Assembly (NCBI RefSeq): GCF_015767635.1
Contig: NZ_CP065230.1
Location: 3,968,001-4,032,000, forward strand
Source of the DNA: Halomonas sp. A40-4
GTDB taxonomy: Bacteria > Pseudomonadota > Gammaproteobacteria > Pseudomonadales > Halomonadaceae
Direction of reading: 5' to 3'
Length of the DNA: 64,000 nucleotides
The translations under genes and the position numbers were made by a program. Positions within the stretch are counted from its first letter, which is position 1; each line of letters starts with the position of its first letter. Below, piece by piece: positions 50,760 to 59,688 of the stretch. Under the pieces are notes generated by a model. It was not told where the DNA came from and searched no databases. It saw nothing but the letters and a program-made list of their open reading frames with translations.

Positions 50760-51929
50760 ATGCCCTCATCACACGCTGAGCTCGTTATCGTTGGCACTGG
50801 CATGGCGGGCGTTGGTCTTGCCCGTGCGCTGCGCCGCAAAGGCGATACGCGCACCCTGCACTTGATCAGCGCCGATAGCGGCGACGATTATACCAAACCA
50901 CTGCTGTCTACCGGCTTCGCCAAACGCCTCCCGCCCGAAAAGCTCGCACAGCGCAACGCCGCGGCGCTTGCCGAATCACTTGACGCTCGAGTGATCACCC
51001 ACACCCCTGTCCGCCAGATTGACGTGGCTAACCGCTCGCTGCGGCTGGAAGATGACCAAGCGCTTGGCTACGACCGCCTGGTGTTAGCCACCGGCGCCGA
51101 GCCAAGGGTGCCCATGGCGATACCCGATTCCGTCAAAGCGCATTGCTTTACCGTCAACGATCTTGACGACTATCGCCGTTTTCATCATGCGCTGGGGACA
51201 GCGCCTGCTCGCGTGGCGGTGATCGGCGCAGGCCTCGTCGGCTGCGAGTTTGCCAATGATCTGCACGCGGGCGGTCATGACGTCACCGTTATTGCCCCCG
51301 ATGCCACACCGCTTTCCCGCTTGCTGCCTGGCCCCCTGGGCCGAGCACTCGGCAAGGCGTTTGTTGACGCAGGCATCCACCTTGCCCTGGGCAGAACCAT
51401 CAAGACCATGGCCCTTAATGATGACCCCGGCGTGACGCTGACGCTGGATAACGACGACACGTTCAACGTCGATGTCATCTTGATGGCGACGGGGTTGACC
51501 CCGCGTACCGCTCTGGCTGAGACAGCAGGGCTCACGGTTTCCGCCAGCGGTATTCTGGTGAACCGGCAACTGCGCACCTCTCACCCGGATATCGATGCGC
51601 TGGGCGACGTTGCCTGCGTCGACGGCATCAACGCCATGTACGTTCAGCCCCTGCAAGCCAGCGCCCAGGCGCTCGCCGCCACCCTGGTCGGCACACCCAC
51701 ACAGGTCAGCTTCGGGGCCTGGCCGGTGATCGTCAAAACGCCCCTGCTACCGGTGGTTGCCTACCCACCGGTCGAGGCCCCTGAACGTTGGCGGATCGAA
51801 GGCGAAGGCGGTGATATGACGGCAATCGCTGAAGATAAAGACAGACGTTTGATTGGTTTTGCATTGACAGGCAACTGCGTGAGAAGGAAAGTGGAGCTTT
51901 CCAGAGCAGCCCCTACGCTGCTAGGCTGA
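50760..51929 (+). CDS. FAD/NAD-dependent oxidoreductase, rubredoxin reductase type
   Basis: Flavoprotein disulfide-reductase-fold enzyme of 389 residues. FAD-binding VIVGTGMAGVGLARALR (9-25), NAD-binding VAVIGAGLVGCEFANDL and the second FAD segment IDALGDVACVDG are clear. It resembles rubredoxin-NAD reductases such as Pseudomonas RubB, which also sits near ubiC in some genomes with rubredoxin genes. No rubredoxin gene is present here. No good ribosome site precedes the ATG. Confidence 0.85.
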   Translation: MPSSHAELVIVGTGMAGVGLARALRRKGDTRTLHLISADSGDDYTKPLLSTGFAKRLPPEKLAQRNAAALAESLDARVITHTPVRQIDVANRSLRLEDDQALGYDRLVLATGAEPRVPMAIPDSVKAHCFTVNDLDDYRRFHHALGTAPARVAVIGAGLVGCEFANDLHAGGHDVTVIAPDATPLSRLLPGPLGRALGKAFVDAGIHLALGRTIKTMALNDDPGVTLTLDNDDTFNVDVILMATGLTPRTALAETAGLTVSASGILVNRQLRTSHPDIDALGDVACVDGINAMYVQPLQASAQALAATLVGTPTQVSFGAWPVIVKTPLLPVVAYPPVEAPERWRIEGEGGDMTAIAEDKDRRLIGFALTGNCVRRKVELSRAAPTLLG

Positions 51930-52037
51930 ATTCCGCGGCGCTCGCGGCTTGGCTGAAACGACGGCCGCGCCTACAGTGTCCTTACCAACAACACGACAGT
52001 GTATCTTGCACGATCATTAAACAAAGGGAGTTTCCTT

Positions 52038-52310
52038 ATGCGTAAACCTGAACTTGCAGCCGCCATTGCGGAAAATGCTGATCTGTCCAAAGATAAAGCG
52101 GGCCAAGTCCTCAACGTCATCCTTGATGAAATTACCAACAGCGTGTCCAAAGGCGAAGACGTTGCCCTGATCGGTTTTGGCACCTTTACCGTCCGCGAAC
52201 GCGCTGCGCGTACCGGCAAAAACCCACAGACCGGTGCGCCGCTGCAGATTCCGGCCAGCAAAAATGTCGCCTTCAAGCCGGGTAAAGCGCTCAAGGACGC
52301 TGTTTCCTGA
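52038..52310 (+). CDS. hupB: HU family DNA-binding protein
   Basis: Nucleoid protein of 90 residues with the HU fold: the signature IGFGTFTVRERAARTGKNPQTG (in part) in the DNA-gripping arm and the typical start MRKPELAAAIAENADLS. AAAGGGAG precedes the ATG at 52038; the frame is open slightly upstream. It is closer to HU beta than to IHF. The next gene begins on its stop (TGATG). Confidence 0.93.
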   Translation: MRKPELAAAIAENADLSKDKAGQVLNVILDEITNSVSKGEDVALIGFGTFTVRERAARTGKNPQTGAPLQIPASKNVAFKPGKALKDAVS

Positions 52311-52666
52311 TGAAGCTCAAACTGACGCTGTGGCTATTGGGCTTCTTGCTCAAACGTGCCCTGCGCCGCAAGCCGCGCTTTCGCGAACAGCTGGAACGCA
52401 TGCGCGGCCTGGACTGGGGCATTGCCACAGAAGATTTGAGTACTGCCCGTTACTACCGGATGACGCCAACCAGCGTTACCAGTGGTAAAGGGTTGCCGGT
52501 CGACCTGGACCTTGAACTGCGCTTTCGCGACGACGAGGCCGCTTTACGCATCCTCAAGAAGCCCACGCAGCAAGCCTTCCTCGACGGCATGATCAACGGC
52601 GAGGTCCGCCTGGTAGGCGACTCTGCCGATATGAACAAGCTACAGAAACTGCTCAAGCATTTGTAG
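52310..52666 (+). CDS. small SCP2-like protein
   Basis: Protein of 118 residues beginning with a hydrophobic/basic helix (KLTLWLLGFLLKRALRRK) and followed by an SCP2-like fold (LDLELRFRDDEAALRILKK, FLDGMINGEVRLVGD). SCP2 modules bind lipids, and some help ubiquinone synthesis. The ATG overlaps the hupB stop by one base, so translation may be coupled to that of HU. The role is unknown. The following 202 bases show no gene. Confidence 0.65.
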   Translation: MKLKLTLWLLGFLLKRALRRKPRFREQLERMRGLDWGIATEDLSTARYYRMTPTSVTSGKGLPVDLDLELRFRDDEAALRILKKPTQQAFLDGMINGEVRLVGDSADMNKLQKLLKHL

Positions 52667-52868
52667 TTTGCGGCCCCGACAGCACTGCTAGCGCTCGAGG
52701 GGCCAGTCACGTCACCCTGTCCGGATACCGCCGGTGACTCGCCCACCCCGCTGCTAGGTTACCCCCTCGCCGGTCACTGATAGATCAGCGTTGCAGACAG
52801 GCGCTACCCAAACCCTCTATACTATGGTCTCGACTAAAGTCTAATAAAAGCGACCACCAAGAGACCCT

Positions 52869-55067
52869 ATGCCCATTGCATTACCGCTGCGCCGCCTCTG
52901 GACGCTGGATAAGTTCGCCTACAGCGTGCGCGTGTTTATCGCCTTCAGCGGTGCGCTACTGCTCAGCGCGCTGCTGGGCGATGTCGCCTTGGTCATCCCG
53001 CTGTTTCTGGGCATTATCGCCTGCGCACTGTCGGAAACCGACGACAGCTGGGAGGGCCGCTTCCAGGCCCTGCTGGTCACACTTGCCTGCTTTGCCTCGG
53101 CGTCGTTCATCGTGCAGTGGCTGTTCCCGTGGCCGTGGCTGTTTGCCCTGGGGCTGGCGATTTCGACGTTTACTCTGATCATGCTCGGGGCCATTGGCCA
53201 ACGCTACGCCACCATCGCCTCGGGTACGCTGATTCTGTCGATCTATTCGATGATCAACATTGAACAGCATGGCGGGGTGGATGAAGACGTCGCCTACCGC
53301 CAGCTTCTGCTCCTGGCGGGTGCTGCCTGGTACGGCGTCATTTCGGTCATCTGGTGCGCGCTTTTTTCGCGCCAGCCGGTCAAGCAGAGCATGGCGAGGG
53401 TATACAAGGCACTGGGCGAATTTCTGATCTTGAAGTCGGCCTTGTTCGAGCCGGTCCGGGGTGTGGATGTCGAAGCCCGCCGCGTGGCGCTGGCACGCCA
53501 GAACGGTAAGGTCGTTACCGCGCTTAATCAGGCCAAGGAGATGATCTTTCGCCGCCTGGAAGGCCAGCGGGGTGACCAGAAGCTCAACCGGTATCTACGC
53601 ATCTACTTTATCGCCCAGGATATCCACGAACGGGCAAGCTCAACCCACTACCCGTATAGCGCCCTGACCGATGCGTTCTTTCACCATGACGTGCTATTTC
53701 GCTGCCAGCGGCTGCTCGATCAACAGGGTCGTGCCTGCCGTCAGTTAGCCAAGTCGCTGCTGCTCAACCGCCCGTTCGGCCACGAACAGAGCGAACAGGC
53801 ACTGGCCGACTTGCGCGCCTCGATCGATAACCTGGGCGACCAAGGGAAACCCGAGTGGCAACCGCTTATGCGCCCGCTCAACGCCCTGGCGGATAACCTG
53901 ACCACCCTGGAAGCGCAGATTGCCAGCGCCCACAATCCGGATACCGGCAGCGAACGCCGTGACAGTGCGCTTTACGACCGCTCACCCTCTAGCCTGCTGG
54001 AAGCCTGGAGACGAGTGCGGCTCAACTTTACCCTGGGCTCGCCCACCTTTCGCCACGCCGTCAGGCTGAGTACCGCGCTCGTGGCAGGCTATGGGCTACT
54101 GCACTGGCTTGATCCGGAGCAGGGCTTCTGGATCCTCTTGACCACGCTGTTTGTCTGCCGACCCAACTTTGCCACCACACGACGGTTTCTTTCTCAGCGG
54201 ATCATCGGCACGGTGTTGGGGTTAGTCGTCGGCTGGGCATCCATCAGCCTGTTTCCCCACCCGCTGGTGCAAAGCATGATCGCGGTGGCGGCGGGGGTGT
54301 CGTTTTTTGCCAATCGTGAAAAGCACTACGTGATCGCCACCGCCTCGATCACCCTGCTGGTGCTGTGTAGTTTCAATCAGGTAGGTGACGGCTTCGATCT
54401 TATCTGGCCGCGCCTGTTCGATACGCTGATTGGCGCCCTGATAGCCGGCCTGGCGGTGTTCTTTATTCTGCCCGATTGGCAAGGGCGCCGGCTTAACCGT
54501 GAGGCTGCACATGCGCTGACCAACCATCGCCGCTACCTGGAAGAAATCATTCACCAGTACGAAGAAGGCAAGCAGGACGATTTAGCGTATCGCCTGGCAC
54601 GACGCAATGCGCATAATGCCGATGCGGCGTTGTCCACGCTGCTGACCAATATGCTTCACGAGCCGGGGCATTACCGTAAGCAGGATGCCGACAACGGGCT
54701 GCGCTTTCTGGTGCTTTCCAACACCCTGCTGAGCCACCTTTCGGCCCTCGGCGCCCATCGCCACCAGCTAGCCGACGACGAGGACGACAGTGCGTCCGTG
54801 CCCGCCGCCAAGCGCATGTGCGAACTGCTCGACCAACTCGCCGAGCAGCTACAAAACCGCCAGCCAATAACCCCGCTGTCGGCCCAGGCCGAGGCGCTGA
54901 TCGCGCAGCTCGATGAGCAAGGCCCGCCCAAAGAGGAAAACGCCGTCACACGTTACCGGCCGATCCAGAGCCAACTGCGCCTGATTGCGAACCAGTTGGC
55001 ACCGCTGAGCGACGCGGCGAGTCGTCTTATCAGCACTAACGGAACTGACGACCCTGGCTTGAGTTAA
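52869..55067 (+). CDS. yccS: YccS/FUSC family membrane protein
   Basis: Inner-membrane protein of 732 residues. Two blocks of about six helices each (roughly 20-165 and 395-540) are separated by a cytoplasmic region, with a long helical tail, as in YccS. The family is related to aromatic acid exporters of the AaeB type (FUSC), but the transport role of YccS is unproven. AGAGA precedes the ATG. Its stop overlaps the end of the converging recG by four bases. Confidence 0.88.
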   Translation: MPIALPLRRLWTLDKFAYSVRVFIAFSGALLLSALLGDVALVIPLFLGIIACALSETDDSWEGRFQALLVTLACFASASFIVQWLFPWPWLFALGLAISTFTLIMLGAIGQRYATIASGTLILSIYSMINIEQHGGVDEDVAYRQLLLLAGAAWYGVISVIWCALFSRQPVKQSMARVYKALGEFLILKSALFEPVRGVDVEARRVALARQNGKVVTALNQAKEMIFRRLEGQRGDQKLNRYLRIYFIAQDIHERASSTHYPYSALTDAFFHHDVLFRCQRLLDQQGRACRQLAKSLLLNRPFGHEQSEQALADLRASIDNLGDQGKPEWQPLMRPLNALADNLTTLEAQIASAHNPDTGSERRDSALYDRSPSSLLEAWRRVRLNFTLGSPTFRHAVRLSTALVAGYGLLHWLDPEQGFWILLTTLFVCRPNFATTRRFLSQRIIGTVLGLVVGWASISLFPHPLVQSMIAVAAGVSFFANREKHYVIATASITLLVLCSFNQVGDGFDLIWPRLFDTLIGALIAGLAVFFILPDWQGRRLNREAAHALTNHRRYLEEIIHQYEEGKQDDLAYRLARRNAHNADAALSTLLTNMLHEPGHYRKQDADNGLRFLVLSNTLLSHLSALGAHRHQLADDEDDSASVPAAKRMCELLDQLAEQLQNRQPITPLSAQAEALIAQLDEQGPPKEENAVTRYRPIQSQLRLIANQLAPLSDAASRLISTNGTDDPGLS

Positions 55068-57142
55068 ACCTGCCCATAGCGCCCGGCGGCTTCGCCCAGC
55101 CAGCGGCGCACCAGCACGGTGGTGATGTCCTTGTTGCCTTGCAGCGCCTGGGCCAGCGCCGTGACCTGGTCCAGCAGGTCAGCATCGCGTTCCAGATCGG
55201 CAATTTTCATCTGCGCCAGGCCGGTCTGGCGGGTGCCGAGGACTTCGCCGGGGCCACGAATTTCCAGGTCTTTCTCGGCGATGCGGAAACCATCGGTGGT
55301 TTCGCGCATCACCGCCAAACGCTGACGGGAGGTTTTGGACAGCGGCGGGTGGTAAAGCAGCACGCAGAAACTCTCGGTACTGCCGCGCCCCACGCGGCCG
55401 CGCAGCTGGTGCAACTGGGAAAGCCCCAGGCGTTCGGGGTTTTCGATAATCATCAGGCTGGCGTTGGGGACGTCCACGCCCACCTCGATCACGGTCGTGG
55501 CGACCAGAAGGTCCAGCTCGCCTTCTTTAAACGCCGCCATCACCTCGGCTTTTTCGCTGGACTTCATGCGCCCGTGCACCAGGCCAATGGCAAGCTCCGG
55601 CAGCGCCTCGGTAAGCTCGTCGCGGGTGACTTCCGCCGCCTGGCACTGCAGCGCTTCGGACTCTTCGATCAGTGTGCACACCCAGTAGGCCTGGCGGCCT
55701 TCGCTGCAGGCGCGCCGGATACGCTCGACCACTTCCGGGCGGCGCTCGTCGGAGACCACCACGGTCTTTACCGGCGTGCGGCCGGGAGGCAGTTCGTCGA
55801 TCACCGAGACATCCAGGTCCGCGTAGGCACTCATGGCCAGCGTGCGGGGAATGGGCGTGGCGGTCATGATCAACTGATGCGGCGTCAGCCCCCCCGCTTC
55901 GCCTTTTTCACGCAGCGCCAGGCGCTGGTGCACGCCAAAACGGTGCTGCTCGTCGATAATCGCCAGCCCCAGGCATTGGAAATGCACATCGTCCTGAAAC
56001 AGCGCATGGGTGCCCACCACCATGCGCGCACGGCCATCGGCAATCGCCGCCTTGGTATCCAGCCGCGCTTTGCCTTTGAGCTTGCCCGCCAGCCAGGCCA
56101 CTTCGATGCCCAGTGGCTCAAACCAGGCTTTAAACGAGCGGTAGTGCTGCTCGGCGAGGATTTCGGTGGGTGCCATGATCGCCGCCTGGCAGTTCCCTGC
56201 CAACGCCGACAACGCCGCCATGGCGGCGACCACGGTCTTGCCCGAGCCCACATCGCCTTGTACCAATCGCAACATGGGGGCAGGACGGGCAAGGTCCAGA
56301 GCAATTTCTTCCAGCACCCGCCCCTGGGCACCCGTCAGAGCGAAAGGCAGTTGGGCAAGAAAACGCGCCTGAAGGCTTCGCCCGGAAGGTAACTCAGGGG
56401 CGCCATCTGACTGAATGCGCAAACGTACCTCACGCAGGCTTAGCTGGTGAGCCAACAGCTCTTCCAACGCCAGACGCCGCGTCGCCGGGTGCTGGCCGTG
56501 GGTGAGTTGCTCCAGGTCGGCATCCGGCGGCGGCTGGTGGAGAAGCTTCAGGCTGGCGTGCAGTCCGGGTAGCTGAAAGCGCTGGCGCAGGGCGTCGGGA
56601 ATAACGTCGGGCAGCGCCTCGGGCTGATTTTCCAGCAGTCCCAGCGCCTGCTGGGTCAACGCGCGCAGGCGCGTTTGATGCAACCCTTCGGTGGTGGGAT
56701 AAATCGGCGTAAAGTACTCGTCGACCGGCGTTTCGCTGCCACCGCTCAGCCTATATTCGGGGTGATAGATTTCCAGCCCCGTCGCCCCAGCGCGCGCTTC
56801 GCCAAAAGCTCGTACGGTGGCCCCGGGCCTAAGTTGTTGCTGCTGGGCGGGGGAGAAATGAAAAAAACGCAGGCTTAAAATGCCGCTATTATCGCGCAGC
56901 CTCACCAGCAGGCTGCGTCGGCGCCCTTTGACCACATCGCAGGCGGTGACCTCGCCCTCGATGACCGCCTCGCTGCCCGCGCGTAGCTCGCCGATAGGTG
57001 TCAGCCGGGTGCGGTCCTGATAGCGCAATGGCAAATGAAACAGCAAGTCGCTGACCTGCTCGATCCCCAGGCGGCCGAGCTTCAGCGCCAGTGCTTCACC
57101 AACGCCTTTAAGGGCGGTGACCGGTGCCGAAAGCGCCGTCAT
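55064..57142 (-). CDS. recG: ATP-dependent DNA helicase RecG
   Basis: Replication-fork-reversal helicase of 692 residues. N-terminal wedge/OB domain (about 1-150), Walker A QGDVGSGKT, motif II DEQHRFGV, and the C-terminal motifs VATTVIEVGVDVPNAS and QLRGRVGRG. The start at 57142 overlaps the oxyR stop (ATGA) and lacks its own ribosome site, so it depends on oxyR translation. The oxyR-recG order is common in Pseudomonas and relatives. Confidence 0.95.
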   Translation of the reverse strand: MTALSAPVTALKGVGEALALKLGRLGIEQVSDLLFHLPLRYQDRTRLTPIGELRAGSEAVIEGEVTACDVVKGRRRSLLVRLRDNSGILSLRFFHFSPAQQQQLRPGATVRAFGEARAGATGLEIYHPEYRLSGGSETPVDEYFTPIYPTTEGLHQTRLRALTQQALGLLENQPEALPDVIPDALRQRFQLPGLHASLKLLHQPPPDADLEQLTHGQHPATRRLALEELLAHQLSLREVRLRIQSDGAPELPSGRSLQARFLAQLPFALTGAQGRVLEEIALDLARPAPMLRLVQGDVGSGKTVVAAMAALSALAGNCQAAIMAPTEILAEQHYRSFKAWFEPLGIEVAWLAGKLKGKARLDTKAAIADGRARMVVGTHALFQDDVHFQCLGLAIIDEQHRFGVHQRLALREKGEAGGLTPHQLIMTATPIPRTLAMSAYADLDVSVIDELPPGRTPVKTVVVSDERRPEVVERIRRACSEGRQAYWVCTLIEESEALQCQAAEVTRDELTEALPELAIGLVHGRMKSSEKAEVMAAFKEGELDLLVATTVIEVGVDVPNASLMIIENPERLGLSQLHQLRGRVGRGSTESFCVLLYHPPLSKTSRQRLAVMRETTDGFRIAEKDLEIRGPGEVLGTRQTGLAQMKIADLERDADLLDQVTALAQALQGNKDITTVLVRRWLGEAAGRYGQV

Positions 57143-58068
57143 GAGGCAACCGTCGACGCCTGGGTTGGCTGACGACAATGATTGATGGCGTTGATCAACG
57201 CATCAATGGCTTTGGGGCGCGGAAAGCTGGCCCGCCAGGCAATCGCGACCGTTCGCGAAGGCGCGGGGCTGACAAAGGGGCGACTGACCAGCATGGCGTT
57301 TTCATACTGGTCGGTACCCAGCGCCGACTGAGGCAGTACGGTGATGCCCAGCTTGGAAGCCACCATATGCCGGATTGTCTCCAGCGAGCCACCTTCGGCG
57401 ATAAGCGTGTTATCGGGGTTATTGAGCTTTTGCGTGATCGCGGGACAGGCTTCCAACAACTGGTCGCGGAAGCAGTGGCCCTCGCCCAGCAGCAATAGGC
57501 GCTCTTCCAATAGCTCTTCTTTATGGATCGCCTTCCGCGCTTCCCAGCGATGCTTGGCAGGCAGCAGGACTTCAAAGGTTTCATCGTAAATCGGCTTGGT
57601 CACCACGTCGGTCTCGGTGAACGGCAACGCCACGATGATGACATCCAGCTCACCGCTGCGCAGCTTGGTGCGTAGCCCGCCAGTCAACCCTTCTTCAATA
57701 TACAGGGGCATTTGCGGCGCAGCCTTGGCAAGCTCAGGTACCAGGTGCGGGAACAGATAGGGGCCGATGGTGTAAATGGCCCCGATCCGCAGTGGATTGG
57801 CAAGCTGGTCTTTACCCGCACTGGCCATATCAAAGATAAGGCTACTCTGCTCAAGCACACGCTGTGCCTGGGCAATGATCTTTTCACCTAACGGCGTTAC
57901 CTGGACCGTCGCCTTGGAACGCTCGAACAACGGCGTTTCCAGTTCATCCTCGAGCTTTTTGACAGCCACCGACAAGGTGGGTTGGGAAACATGGCAGCGC
58001 TCGGCGGCACGGCCAAAGTGGCGCTCCTGGGCAAGGGTTACGATGTAGCGAAGTTCTGTTAAAGTCAT
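57139..58068 (-). CDS. oxyR: LysR family peroxide sensor OxyR
   Basis: LysR-type regulator of 309 residues from the ATG at 58068. The N-terminal HTH is in HFGRAAERCHVSQPTLSVAVKKLE. The redox pair is exactly placed: Cys199 (GEGHCFRDQ) and Cys208 (LLEACPA), the same positions as in E. coli OxyR. This distinguishes it from other LysR proteins and supports activation by hydrogen peroxide. It is divergent from the epimerase gene and coupled to recG downstream. Confidence 0.95.
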   Translation of the reverse strand: MTLTELRYIVTLAQERHFGRAAERCHVSQPTLSVAVKKLEDELETPLFERSKATVQVTPLGEKIIAQAQRVLEQSSLIFDMASAGKDQLANPLRIGAIYTIGPYLFPHLVPELAKAAPQMPLYIEEGLTGGLRTKLRSGELDVIIVALPFTETDVVTKPIYDETFEVLLPAKHRWEARKAIHKEELLEERLLLLGEGHCFRDQLLEACPAITQKLNNPDNTLIAEGGSLETIRHMVASKLGITVLPQSALGTDQYENAMLVSRPFVSPAPSRTVAIAWRASFPRPKAIDALINAINHCRQPTQASTVAS

Positions 58069-58250
58069 AGTGGTGCCAGTGGCATCCTCTCGTAGCAGCT
58101 TGTGACTAGCGATCGCGACAGTTAGCGGGTAGGCAACGGACAAACAAGCCCTGCTGACGATGTCGTCTCTACGATTGCTTCTATATATAAGGAATTGTAG
58201 ATCAGGGACCTTGTATCTAATAGGGATTATTTATCAACAGGAGCGAGCAA

Positions 58251-59132
58251 GTGACGCTAACCGTACTGATTATTGGCTGTGGCGATATCGGCATAACGCT
58301 CGGTCGCGAACTGCTTAGCGAAGGACATCGCGTGATTGGGGTTCGTCGCCATGTCGATGCTCTACAAGATACCGGTATCGAGCCCTTGGCACTGGATCTC
58401 AATGAGCTCGAAGACGCCGACGCCAAGGCACTCCCCGAGGCGGATTACGTCATTTACACGGTAAGCGCCGACCACTTTGAAGAAAGTGCCTACCAGAGTG
58501 CTTACCCCGAGGGCTTGAAGCGGGTATTGAGCGTCATGGAACAACACGCCACACCGCCCCGCCGCGTGTTTTTCGTGTCGTCGACCAGCGTCTACGGCCA
58601 GCAGGAAGGCGAGGTGGTCAACGAGGAAAGCCCAACCGAACCGACAAGCTTCTCCGGCACCCTGATGTGCGAAGCCGAGCAGGCGCTTATCAACCACCCG
58701 CTACCCGGCACCGTGGTGCGTTTTTCAGGCATCTACGGTCCTGGCCGCGACCGGCTTATCCACCAGGTCGCCGAAGGCCGGATCGCCGCGGTCACCCCGG
58801 TGATCTATTCCAACCGCATTCACCGCGACGACTGTACCGGCATTCTGGCCCATCTGATTCACTGCCAGGAAAACAGCCAGCCATTGGCGGACCTCTATCT
58901 GGGCAGCGATTGCGAACCGGTCACGATGCACAACGTGATGGACTGGATTGCCCAGCAACTCAAAGTCACGTCCACGGACACGATGCAATCGCCGCTGCGT
59001 CGTCGCACCAGCAAGCGTTGCGATAACCGGCGTATCCTGGAAACCGGGTATCAATTCCGCTACCCAACGTTCCGCGAGGGCTACGCTCAGGTATTGAAAA
59101 AAGGTGGCTTCTGGCGCGTGCAAAAGGCTTAA
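58251..59132 (+). CDS. NAD-dependent epimerase/dehydratase family protein, YeeZ-like
   Basis: Short-chain-dehydrogenase-type protein of 293 residues, GTG start with AGGAG upstream. The nucleotide loop IIGCGDIGITLG (4-15) and FFVSSTSVYGQ are typical; the usual YxxxK catalytic pair is not clearly present, as in YeeZ. The substrate is unknown. A good terminator follows it. Confidence 0.8.
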   Translation: MTLTVLIIGCGDIGITLGRELLSEGHRVIGVRRHVDALQDTGIEPLALDLNELEDADAKALPEADYVIYTVSADHFEESAYQSAYPEGLKRVLSVMEQHATPPRRVFFVSSTSVYGQQEGEVVNEESPTEPTSFSGTLMCEAEQALINHPLPGTVVRFSGIYGPGRDRLIHQVAEGRIAAVTPVIYSNRIHRDDCTGILAHLIHCQENSQPLADLYLGSDCEPVTMHNVMDWIAQQLKVTSTDTMQSPLRRRTSKRCDNRRILETGYQFRYPTFREGYAQVLKKGGFWRVQKA

Positions 59133-59152
59133 CCGTCCGCCACATGCTCACA

Positions 59153-59196
59153 ACACTGCCATGAGTCTCCAGCTTGCTCATGGCAGGTGTTTTTTC
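59153..59196 (+). terminator. intrinsic terminator of the YeeZ-like gene
   Basis: CTGCCATGAG and CTCATGGCAG form a perfect 10-base stem with an 11-base loop, followed by GTGTTTTTT. Confidence 0.85.
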
Positions 59197-59200
59197 TGCC

Positions 59201-59590
59201 TTAATCGCCAATGACCATGACGGCTTCGGCTTCCACCTGGCTCCCCTTCGGCAGCGCTTTTACCCCTACCGCGGCGCGGGCCGGGAACGGCATGTCGAAA
59301 AACTCTTCCATCACCTTGTTCACGATCGCAAAGTTATCCAGCTCGACCAGGTACAGGTTCAGTTTGACGATATCGCCAAGCGTCCCGGCAGCTTCTTCGC
59401 AGACCGCCTGAAGGTTGGTAAATACTTGACGAGCCTGCATTTCAAAATCGTCTGACACGATTTCCATGGTGGCCGGATCCAGCGGAATCTGGCCCGACAG
59501 GTACACGGTATTGCCTGCTTTAACCGCCTGAGAGTAAGGGCCGATAGCGGCGGGGGCTTTCTCGGTGTTGATAACAGCTTTGTTGCTCAT
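59201..59590 (-). CDS. ridA: RidA family enamine/imine deaminase
   Basis: RidA of 129 residues, which hydrolyses reactive enamines such as 2-aminoacrylate made by PLP enzymes. The signatures AIGPYSQAVKAG, VYLSGQIPLDP and the catalytic Arg in FPARAAVGVKALPKG are intact. AAGGAG lies 11 bases before the ATG. It follows spoT by 98 bases in the same direction, a common arrangement. Confidence 0.95.
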   Translation of the reverse strand: MSNKAVINTEKAPAAIGPYSQAVKAGNTVYLSGQIPLDPATMEIVSDDFEMQARQVFTNLQAVCEEAAGTLGDIVKLNLYLVELDNFAIVNKVMEEFFDMPFPARAAVGVKALPKGSQVEAEAVMVIGD

Positions 59591-59688
59591 TGGATGTCAT
59601 GCTCCTTGGTGCACTCAACGTTGATCATGGTGGTCTCGCCATCGCTAACGCTGCCAGCCTTGGGCCAGCAGGTTGCCACAGCGGGCAC

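Noticed and set aside
58069-58250. OxyR binding site in the oxyR / YeeZ-like gene gap
   Set aside because: Scattered ATAG and CTAT elements occur, but the four-part arrangement with seven-base spacing is not visible.
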